From Candidatus Fischerbacteria bacterium RBG_13_37_8 (GTDB lineage: Bacteria > Acidobacteriota > HRBIN11 > MFGW01), in contig MFGW01000002.1 in the NCBI GenBank assembly GCA_001780385.1, positions 1 through 5,090 on the forward strand: DNA of 5,090 bases. The letters run 5' to 3'. Shown piece by piece: positions 1 through 5,090 of this stretch. Below the pieces are notes generated by a model. The model was not told where the DNA came from. It ran no database searches and saw only the letters and a program-made list of their open reading frames with translations. The position numbers were made by a program, and so were the translations under genes. Numbering within the stretch: position 1 is the stretch's first letter; every line of letters begins with the position of its first letter.

Positions 1-1
1 A

Positions 2-43
2 TTATCACTTGCAAAATCCACTAGTAGAACTGTAAGTCTTTAA
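2..43 (+). CDS. 3' end of an upstream gene (partial, possible partner of the PIN-like gene)
   Basis: An open frame enters from the left edge and reads LSLAKSTSRTVSL before a TAA at 41-43. This stop overlaps the ATG of the next gene by one base (TAATG), an arrangement typical of translationally coupled pairs such as antitoxin-toxin operons. Only 13 residues are visible, so no family can be named. Another frame (YHLQNPLVEL, stop at 33-35) also enters from the edge and would leave a 7-nt gap, so which frame is real cannot be decided here. Confidence 0.3.
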   Translation, partial: LSLAKSTSRTVSL

Positions 44-453
44 TGAAGCAATTTTTAGTCAGCATGAATAATATTTTTCAGAATATAAATAAGATTGTTA
101 TTGATACAGGTCCTCTTTTTACAGTTCTTGCACTTAATTTTTTAGAACAAGCTCCTCCTCATTACACAGCAAAATATCAATGGTATGATGAAGCATTAGG
201 ATTTGAGAAGCGTTTTAAAGGCATAGACAAAAAAAATTTTGATGAGCATCTCATTAAGCTTATTAACGATATAGTTGACAATGGCATGCATGTTGATCAT
301 CTTTACATCTTAGGACCTGCTGATACAAGCTTAATTATGATTGCTGCGAAGGAAAAATGTCCTGTATGGACGCATGATCGGATACTAAATAAATATTCAA
401 TGAGTATGAAAGTACCCTCTTTTTTGCTTCAGGACGAAGTTGCCACGCTATAA
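43..453 (+). CDS. PIN-like domain protein, possible VapC-type RNase toxin
   Basis: This 136-residue protein has the layout of a PIN-domain nuclease. A hydrophobic first strand runs into an acidic residue (IVIDTGPL, D21). The C-terminal half has a second acidic site followed by a helix (ADTSLIMIAAKE, D94), then a short strand ending in THD (D112). PIN proteins use three or four such acids to bind Mg2+ or Mn2+ and cleave RNA; E35 could be the fourth. The length fits VapC-like toxins (about 120-150 aa). The start at 43 is preferred because it overlaps the stop of an upstream frame (TAATG). No Shine-Dalgarno sequence precedes it, which fits translational coupling, and an in-frame TAG lies at 25-27. 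A second Met at residue 8 (position 64) is an alternative start. The middle (residues 36-85) matches nothing I recognise. Toxin activity is an inference from fold and gene pairing; a housekeeping RNase or an inactive relative is possible. It shows no link to the CRISPR locus apart from location. Confidence 0.6.
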   Translation: MKQFLVSMNNIFQNINKIVIDTGPLFTVLALNFLEQAPPHYTAKYQWYDEALGFEKRFKGIDKKNFDEHLIKLINDIVDNGMHVDHLYILGPADTSLIMIAAKEKCPVWTHDRILNKYSMSMKVPSFLLQDEVATL

Positions 454-465
454 ATCAGCTTTAGG

Positions 466-483
466 CTCTTAGATCCTTAAGAG
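466..483 (+). terminator. Small hairpin after the PIN-like gene (weak terminator candidate)
   Basis: CTCTTA and TAAGAG form a perfect 6-bp stem around the loop GATCCT, starting 13 nt after the stop codon of the PIN-like gene. The stem is AT-rich and no T-run follows, so it is not a classical intrinsic terminator. Position is its main support. Confidence 0.22.
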
Positions 484-666
484 AAGACTATGCAGCGGAG
501 GAGATGATTTTTTATAGGAGATCAAACCTTGTCGACGAATTCGAAATTGAACTATATTAAGCTGAAGTTCCTTGTAGAAGTCAGCGCAAAATAAGGCGTG
601 GTAGGCAAAATTCCAATAAAATTAGTGCATTTATTCTGTCTACATTTATGTAGAGATTCGCAGTAG

Positions 667-888
667 CTCGAAAGCTTTATTTTAAAGGAGGGTAGGATTA
701 GTTATCATCTCTATGGGAGGAATGTTAGCCTGCTTAAAGACAACAGTATTTTTTATAATGGTAACAGGGTTGTCTTTAAGCAACGTTTGAAAGCTATTCA
801 CAGGAAAGCCATCAACTGTTTTAAGCTTCGGTGCTTTCTATTGTTTCCTTTCAGTTCCCTCATCATTGGGACTACTATTTCAACTTGA
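667..888 (+). pseudogene. Possible gene remnant running into the array
   Basis: After the TAG at 664-666 a frame stays open through 74 codons to a TGA at 886-888, but it has no ATG, GTG or TTG near its beginning. The portion before the array (about 60 codons) includes ISYHLYGRNVSLLKDNSI and VVFKQRLKAIHRKAINCFKL, which has a protein-like mixture of residues. A Shine-Dalgarno-like AAAGGAGGG at 684-692 precedes an ATT at 697. It could be the tail or remnant of a gene cut by array growth or by deletion, or simply chance. No family is recognised. Confidence 0.15.
731..782. repeat. 14-bp perfect inverted repeat beyond the array's distal end
   Basis: Arms TGCTTAAAGACAAC (731-744) and its exact reverse complement (769-782) flank a 24-nt AT-rich loop. 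On the minus strand this hairpin would lie about 65 nt after the last repeat of the pre-crRNA and could mark its 3' end. No U-run follows on either strand, so a classical intrinsic terminator is not supported. A binding site or remnant of a mobile element are other options. Confidence 0.5.
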
Positions 889-2881
889 TTTGACATACGA
901 GGAAGAGGAAGACGATTAATAATTCAGTTCCCTCATCATTGGGACTACTATTTCAACTTGATTATGCAGACAAGGCAATTGATTTCATGCTACTCTTTCA
1001 GTTCCCTCATCATTGGGACTACTATTTCAACTAATTTTGTTCTTTCATTTCATGGATGGCAATAGCCCTTTCAGTTCCCTCATCATTGGGACTACTATTT
1101 CAACAGGATTTTAATATCCAGGATACAGAAGGTTGTCAGATCTTTCAGTTCCCTCATCATTGGGACTACTATTTCAACCTTAAAATATTCCACCTTTTGA
1201 AACGTTTGTTTTTCGCCTTTCAGTTCCCTCATCATTGGGACTACTATTTCAACTCATACTGCATCAACATGAGCCGGCATACGAAAGTATCTTTCAGTTC
1301 CCTCATCATTGGGACTACTATTTCAACTGGGCATGAATGCGATGCGTATCTTTGGTACGTCACTCACTTTCAGTTCCCTCATCATTGGGACTACTATTTC
1401 AACAATTTTCGCAATAATCCTTATCTTTTTTCTTCCAGTACTTTCAGTTCCCTCATCATTGGGACTACTATTTCAACTAAATATCCCTTCCCCTCCCTTC
1501 CCTTCCCTTCCGGTCTTTCAGTTCCCTCATCATTGGGACTACTATTTCAACGCTCTGGAGGTTGTTGTGTTAAGAAATCCTAAAACTCTTTCAGTTCCCT
1601 CATCATTGGGACTACTATTTCAACCTGCATTTGCAGCAGGTACGCATGATATAACGCTTGCCTTTCAGTTCCCTCATCATTGGGACTACTATTTCAACGA
1701 ATTTTAAATTAGAGCAAAAATTATATGAGCTTAGCTTTCAGTTCCCTCATCATTGGGACTACTATTTCAACACAACAGGAGATCTTTGTCTCTTTGCACC
1801 TGTTGTCCTTTCAGTTCCCTCATCATTGGGACTACTATTTCAACTTATTAAAAAGTCGGGGTATTCTTTCCCGTTATCAAAACACTTTCAGTTCCCTCAT
1901 CATTGGGACTACTATTTCAACTCTGATAACCAGGAAGCAATTGAGCAGTTCATAAATTCTTTCAGTTCCCTCATCATTGGGACTACTATTTCAACATGCA
2001 ACAGCAGCAGACAAAACAATTGAAGCACTTATCTTTCAGTTCCCTCATCATTGGGACTACTATTTCAACGGAAAATAACAAATGTTGGTGTGGGAAGATG
2101 GAGTACTTTCAGTTCCCTCATCATTGGGACTACTATTTCAACATTATCTTGCCTTCAGTTAGAATAAATATACCAGTCTTCTTTCAGTTCCCTCATCATT
2201 GGGACTACTATTTCAACTTCATCCTACATCAACATGAGCCAGCATATGAAAGCATCTTTCAGTTCCCTCATCATTGGGACTACTATTTCAACCCACATAG
2301 TCCAAAACGGATCATTCGGCGGCGCTACACTTTCAGTTCCCTCATCATTGGGACTACTATTTCAACTAGCCTTGGGAGATTATATCGCAGGTCAATATTA
2401 TGTCTTTCAGTTCCCTCATCATTGGGACTACTATTTCAACTGATCTGAATGATATTGAACCAAAAAAAAAGAAAGTCTTTCAGTTCCCTCATCATTGGGA
2501 CTACTATTTCAACCAGCGTTGCAGTGGGCTATTAATATTCTTGTGGGAGCCTTTCAGTTCCCTCATCATTGGGACTACTATTTCAACTTTGCGCTCCTCT
2601 GCGGAGGGGCGTGATGAAAATTATCTTTCAGTTCCCTCATCATTGGGACTACTATTTCAACCTTTTTCTGCAAGTATTGAAGCCGCATATAACATGACTT
2701 TCAGTTCCCTCATCATTGGGACTACTATTTCAACGTTTCGGAGATTGGTTATTTGGTGGTGGACTTAATCTCTTTCAGTTCCCTCATCATTGGGACTACT
2801 ATTTCAACCAAAACTACCAAGTAGCACAATCAAGGATTTGAAAACTTTCAGTTCCCTCATCATTGGGACTACTATTTCAAC
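848..2881 (-). CRISPR. CRISPR array, 28 repeats of 37 nt and 27 spacers of 36-40 nt, read on the minus strand
   Basis: Read on the plus strand, each repeat begins CTTTCAGTTCCC and ends GGGACTACTATTTCAAC. Repeats start at 848, 921, 995, 1068, 1142, 1217, 1291, 1367, 1441, 1515, 1588, 1662, 1735, 1808, 1885, 1959, 2033, 2106, 2181, 2256, 2330, 2404, 2477, 2551, 2625, 2698, 2772 and 2845. All are identical except the second. Spacers are 36 nt (9), 37 (13), 38 (3), 39 (1) and 40 (1). Minus-strand transcription is inferred from four things: the reverse-complement repeat ends ACTGAAAG, like the ATTGAAAC/G 5' handle of many type I and III crRNAs; a sigma70-like promoter faces the array from the right; AT-rich leader DNA and cas1 lie on that side; and the one altered repeat is near the far end. 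The repeat RNA can form AGUCCC/GGGA(A)CU, a 6-bp stem with one bulge and an 8-nt loop, suitable for Cas6-type processing. Lengths fit types I-A, I-D or III. Spacers 6 and 19 are related. Confidence 0.98.
921..957 (-). repeat. Variant second repeat with altered handle end
   Basis: This repeat starts AATTCAG where all 27 others start CTTTCAG; the remaining 35 bases match. On the transcribed strand the crRNA handle for spacer 1 (885-920) would be ACUGAAUU instead of ACUGAAAG. The change sits in the leader-distal end, where repeats commonly decay. Confidence 0.9.
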
Positions 2882-2900
2882 CCGGCGCAAATAACTATAT

Positions 2901-2929
2901 ATTATGCCATATTTCAGAGTGGCAGTCAA
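2901..2929 (-). promoter_or_regulatory. Pre-crRNA promoter, sigma70-like
   Basis: Read on the minus strand, TTGACT (2929-2924) is followed after exactly 17 bp by CATAAT (2906-2901), with TG one base ahead of the -10 (extended -10). The -35 matches TTGACA in five of six positions and the -10 matches TATAAT in five of six. The transcript should start near 2894, about 12 nt before the first repeat. This is the best evidence for array direction and for a bacterial host. Confidence 0.75.
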
Positions 2930-2939
2930 GCAAAATTTC

Positions 2940-2979
2940 CGAAAATAATATTTCTGCATCAAAACCTGCATTATTTTCG
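2940..2979. repeat. 10-bp inverted repeat in the leader
   Basis: CGAAAATAAT (2940-2949) and ATTATTTTCG (2970-2979) are exact reverse complements around a 20-nt centre that itself contains TGCA near each end. The element sits about 10 bp upstream of the -35 box of the array promoter, where a regulator or a DNA-bending adaptation factor could bind. The function is not shown by the sequence. Confidence 0.55.
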
Positions 2980-3056
2980 AAATAGTTTCTATATAATCTC
3001 TTATAATGAGCGATTTTTACGCGCTGTTCTAATTATAAAGTGCACATTTACGCTAA

Positions 3057-3241
3057 TATTGTTAGCTTTGCGGAGCAAAGAATTACAATGACTCGTGGGC
3101 TATAAGAAGAATGTTTAACTGCAGAAGGAACGAGAATAGGGTCTTTCCGCATTTTTACGCTAATGATTGTTTAACTTTTGAGAACATTCTTCTTATAGCC
3201 TATGAGGAATTGTAATTCTTTGCTCCGCAAAGCTAACAATA
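3057..3241. repeat. 185-bp element with 59-bp imperfect inverted arms
   Basis: Arms 3057-3115 and 3183-3241 are reverse complements at 55 of 59 positions; all four mismatches lie in one 9-bp stretch (3090-3098). The outer 33 bp are perfect. Each arm also holds a small internal hairpin, CTTTGC-GGA-GCAAAG. The 67-bp centre has no ORF and is bordered by direct repeats of GTTTAACT (3113-3120 and 3169-3176). Size and layout resemble a MITE or another non-autonomous mobile element. No clear target-site duplication is visible, so a structured RNA or double-hairpin terminator between cas1 and the array remains possible. Confidence 0.7.
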
Positions 3242-3434
3242 ACAATACAAGAACTTCTTAAAATCATTATCTACACAATTACTCAAAAAATAAAATTCTC
3301 AATGATTTTATTGAATCACCATACATAATTAATTTGTAAATATCCGCTTATCTAAACGCTTCAGAATTTCTTCAAATTATTGCTGTAGTATTTTTTTATA
3401 TAGCATATGCTCTATGTTCATCTATCTCTTTTCT
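3242..3434. other. AT-rich spacer after cas1, no gene and no cas2
   Basis: Neither strand holds an open frame long enough for cas2 (about 85-100 aa). Visible items are a weak AT-only hairpin at 3289-3312 and a 10-bp palindrome AGCATATGCT at 3402-3411. Otherwise I see nothing here. Confidence 0.6.
3285..3312 (-). terminator. Weak terminator candidate downstream of cas1
   Basis: On the minus strand AATAAAAT and ATTTTATT form an 8-bp stem around an 8-nt loop and run into further Ts (six in a row with the stem end). The stem has no GC pair and lies about 120 nt after the cas1 stop, so support is weak. Confidence 0.22.
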
Positions 3435-4457
3435 TCACCAGCTACCTATGAATGGCTTATAGGTCTGCCTATCCCCTCGAACAAAACTTGCCACTGATTG
3501 CGCTTGCTTCATCATGATAGTGCGAATTTTCTGTTTCATGCCCTCAAAACGCTCATCATTATCCAACCTCTCAAGTACTTTTTGTGCTATTGCCTTCCGG
3601 GATTTATCTTCAAGCATTCCTTCACTATTTACCGCTATTTCTGTTCCTTTCCCCAAGATAGCAAATACTGCCTTATCTACTATTTGCTGGCGAAATTCTT
3701 CAATTAAATCTAATACAAGACTCGGCTTTCCTGCTTTATCTGTGTGAACAAATCCAGCATACGGATCAAGTCCTGCCAAGATAACCGACTTTTCTATCTG
3801 TCCATACAAAATTCCATATCCATAATTCAATGCAGAATTTATTGGATCCTGCGCACCTCTCGTTTCCCTCCCTTTCCATCCTATCTCATCACCAAGCATC
3901 TCTTTTATAGTTTGCCAATATAAAGAAGCAGCTCTTCCTTCAATATTCAGTAAATTTTCTCTCACTTGATCTATAGTATCTGCATCAAGAATAGCAAGCT
4001 CTTTATCATGCGATTCAAGTTTTTTACATGTGTTTTCCATAACCTCATATAAATCCTTATTCGTAGTTTTGCGATAGCGTGAAAAATATTTCAATAGATT
4101 CCGTTGATTATTGATTTTACCGGAAGCAAATGCTTTGCCCAACACTAATCCTCTTTTATCAGTCAATGCCATAAGTTGTTCACGTCGCGTCTTTACCGTA
4201 CCTATGAGCATAGGACTTCCTAGCCGCCCGTACACCTCTCCTGTTCCAGATAAAAACACAATATCAATGCCTCGGTCTGCACATATTTCAACTACATCAC
4301 TTGAAATACTTACACCCCTCGATGTTATTAAGATTGATTCCAGATGTATCAGCGGTATTTCTTCAATAATTTTACCCTCTGATTTCACGCGCACGCGCTC
4401 ACTATGCTTACTGACAAATACGCCATATGTATCTACTATCAATTGCTTTTTATCCAT
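3435..4457 (-). CDS. cas1: CRISPR-associated endonuclease/integrase Cas1
   Basis: This 340-residue protein is Cas1, the metal-dependent integrase that, normally with Cas2, inserts new spacers at the leader end of the array. The N-terminal beta-rich domain (about 1-85) includes IPLIHLESILIT and ISSDVVEICADRGIDIVFLS. The helical C-terminal domain carries the conserved metal ligands: E173 in NIEGRAASLYW, H238 in LDPYAGFVHTD, and D250/E253 in LVLDLIEEFR. The segment INSALNYGYGILYGQIEKS (206-224) is also characteristic. Length is normal and no catalytic residue is missing. The start at 4457 (MDKKQLIVDTYG) is chosen over an in-frame Met at 4499 because GGAGGG lies 7 nt ahead and the longer form would overlap the upstream gene. 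Only 4 nt separate it from the csa1 stop, so the two are coupled. Unusually, no cas2 follows; it may lie upstream, outside the window. Sequence character is closest, by eye, to Cas1 of type I-A, I-D or III systems. Confidence 0.96.
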   Translation of the reverse strand: MDKKQLIVDTYGVFVSKHSERVRVKSEGKIIEEIPLIHLESILITSRGVSISSDVVEICADRGIDIVFLSGTGEVYGRLGSPMLIGTVKTRREQLMALTDKRGLVLGKAFASGKINNQRNLLKYFSRYRKTTNKDLYEVMENTCKKLESHDKELAILDADTIDQVRENLLNIEGRAASLYWQTIKEMLGDEIGWKGRETRGAQDPINSALNYGYGILYGQIEKSVILAGLDPYAGFVHTDKAGKPSLVLDLIEEFRQQIVDKAVFAILGKGTEIAVNSEGMLEDKSRKAIAQKVLERLDNDERFEGMKQKIRTIMMKQAQSVASFVRGDRQTYKPFIGSW

Positions 4458-4461
4458 ATTC

Positions 4462-5090
4462 CTACCCTCCACACAAATCCAGGTACGGACATGTCTCATA
4501 GCATTGTTCCGGTTTTCCCGGATCTATCTCATTATCAATCATTCGCATTCGATTATCTCGTTCTTCTATGAACCATTGTCTTAATTCATCGCTTATATGA
4601 AAAAAATCTCTTTTGAGCCGAATCTGACTATCTTTAAATTGAACATATACCACGCATCCTAAATCGACCGGAATTTCATATAAAGATTCCATGACCATCG
4701 CATATCCGGTTGGCGCTAATTTATGAAAATCCAGAACTTTTGGATCAAATTTCAAATCCACGACCATCCCCAACGAGAATATATATCCATCAACCGCAAG
4801 ATTCTGCGACAAACCAAGAAATGTTCCATCCAACCGCTGCTCCACAACCACCGGTAATACTAAAAATACAAATGCATCTGCTTCGCAATAAGGATATCGC
4901 GACCTGATATCATCTACCCGGTATGCTATTCGCATTTTTTCAAATTCCCAGAGTAATGTTGCTCTGGCAATAATAGATGAATTCAATGCCGGCTGAATCT
5001 TTGTTGATTCAATATTGCTAATTCCCCATGCTTTCGATTCCCGCTCTATATCAATTTCGGAGATATTCTTCATAATATCAGCGCTACTTA
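4462..5090 (-). CDS. csa1: Cas4-family nuclease, Csa1 type (5' end cut by window)
   Basis: The protein looks like Csa1, a Cas4 relative with a RecB-like nuclease fold and an Fe-S cluster that trims pre-spacers and helps choose PAM-flanked DNA for Cas1. Numbering from the Met at 5073: the nuclease core has D95 (AVDGYIF) and the D-x-K motif D106-L-K108 (VVDLKFD), followed by a helix and YEIPVDLGCVVYV. The C-terminus carries a Cys cluster C191-x3-C195-x5-C201 (CYETCPYLDLCGG), as in Cas4 proteins; C63 could be the fourth ligand. From the 5073 Met it has 203 residues, short for Csa1 (usually some 250-300), no Shine-Dalgarno sequence precedes that Met, and the frame stays open to the window edge (SSADI ahead of it). 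I therefore treat it as partial, with the true start probably beyond 5090. The segment ESKAWGISN may match the RGWN region near the N-terminus of the family. A plain Cas4 label is the alternative. Confidence 0.78.
   Translation of the reverse strand, partial: SSADIMKNISEIDIERESKAWGISNIESTKIQPALNSSIIARATLLWEFEKMRIAYRVDDIRSRYPYCEADAFVFLVLPVVVEQRLDGTFLGLSQNLAVDGYIFSLGMVVDLKFDPKVLDFHKLAPTGYAMVMESLYEIPVDLGCVVYVQFKDSQIRLKRDFFHISDELRQWFIEERDNRMRMIDNEIDPGKPEQCYETCPYLDLCGG
4465..4470 (-). promoter_or_regulatory. cas1 ribosome binding site inside the csa1 stop region
   Basis: Read on the minus strand, GGAGGG forms the last two Gly codons of the upstream gene, followed at once by its TAG and then, 7 nt from the site, by the cas1 ATG. 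Ribosomes ending csa1 would therefore clear or directly feed the cas1 start. This decides the cas1 start at 4457. Confidence 0.8.

Larger units (their letters stand above)
454..847. other. Intergenic region between the PIN-like gene and the distal end of the array
   Basis: No convincing gene is visible on either strand. The region holds a hairpin at 466-483, a 16-nt palindrome at 639-654 (TCTACAT-TT-ATGTAGA, operator-like in shape), an AAAGGAGGG Shine-Dalgarno-like sequence at 684-692 with no ATG at proper spacing, and a strong inverted repeat at 731-782. A 25-codon ATG frame at 713-790 encodes a hydrophobic peptide, but its ribosome site is about 20 nt away. On the minus strand this region is the trailer of the CRISPR transcript. 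Confidence 0.6.
2882..3056 (-). promoter_or_regulatory. CRISPR leader
   Basis: This AT-rich non-coding DNA directly abuts the right-hand repeat and lies between it and cas1. It contains a sigma70-like promoter pointing into the array, a 10-bp inverted repeat just upstream of it, and two copies of a TTTACGC-containing motif (3013-3022 and 3044-3053). In other systems the leader both drives pre-crRNA transcription and guides Cas1-Cas2 to the first repeat. The outer limit is uncertain; I place it where the large inverted repeat begins. Confidence 0.75.

Noticed and set aside
532..543. Adjacent SalI and EcoRI sites (GTCGACGAATTC), like a cloning linker.
   Set aside because: No other vector sequence surrounds it, and an adjacent pair of 6-mers can occur by chance. 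A read-coverage check would settle it.
713..790. 25-codon ATG frame with a hydrophobic, signal-like peptide.
   Set aside because: The only good Shine-Dalgarno sequence is about 20 nt away, and the frame overlaps the inverted repeat. Too little evidence for a gene.
2441..2480. PKKKKV-like peptide resembling a nuclear localisation signal.
   Set aside because: It is produced by the A-run of spacer 22 and the first base of the next repeat, in a prokaryotic locus.
1056..2768. Series of plus-strand open frames with repeated FQFPHHWDYYFN, LSVPSSLGLLFQ and FSSLIIGTTIST, resembling a tandem-repeat protein.
   Set aside because: They are the CRISPR repeat read in its three plus frames. The repeat has no plus-strand stop and unit lengths of 73-77 nt change the frame continually.
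885..2844. General sense-strand bias of spacers, which would make crRNAs antisense to target mRNAs as in type III systems.
   Set aside because: Many spacers read well on the plus strand by eye, but purines counted by hand over all spacers come to about half, so there is no coding-strand skew. Spacers 3 and 5 read better on the minus strand. Only the spacer 6/19 pair has a well-supported sense.
3402..3411. Palindrome AGCATATGCT near a T-run, as a possible cas1 terminator.
   Set aside because: On the minus strand the adjacent tract is A-rich rather than T-rich, so the orientation is wrong for a terminator.
3498..4907. Plus-strand frames opposite cas1 and csa1 (3498-3747, 4111-4584, 4710-4907).
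   Set aside because: They are antisense shadows of well-supported genes and show no recognisable motifs.

Overview
The window is a CRISPR locus seen from its adaptation end. From right to left, on the minus strand, it holds a cas4-family gene of the Csa1 type (cut by the right edge), cas1, about 550 bp of AT-rich non-coding DNA containing the leader, and a 28-repeat, 27-spacer CRISPR array. The left end carries an unrelated small plus-strand gene with a PIN-like nuclease fold, then about 390 bp with no clear gene. The long plus-strand open frames across the array are artefacts: the repeat has no stop in any plus frame.

The DNA is AT-rich. A sigma70-type promoter (TTGACT, 17 bp, CATAAT, with an extended -10 TG) stands just outside the array, and strong Shine-Dalgarno sequences are present, so a bacterium is the best guess. 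Csa1-type Cas4 and a repeat ending in GAAAG on the transcribed strand are also common in archaea, and I cannot name the organism.

How the parts fit: Csa1 (RecB-like nuclease with an Fe-S cysteine cluster) and Cas1 (integrase) are translationally coupled and would capture and insert new spacers. The leader lies between cas1 and the array, and the array is read on the minus strand, in the same direction as the cas genes. Newest spacers are therefore at the right end (near 2844) and oldest at the left (near 885). Repeat length (37), spacer length (36-40) and the putative 5' handle ACUGAAAG fit type I-A, I-D or III systems. No effector gene and no cas2 is visible, so the subtype stays open.

The most informative observation is inside the array. 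Spacers 6 and 19 are 32/37 identical, their five differences all fall on the same codon position, and all five are synonymous for the peptide ILHQHEPAYES. They also share the boundary next to the crRNA handle. This looks like two independent captures of one conserved protein-coding site from two diverged invaders. Other points: a spacer whose crRNA could form a G-quadruplex, a spacer that places a U9 tract in the pre-crRNA, a 59-bp imperfect inverted repeat between leader and cas1, and an altered oldest-end repeat.
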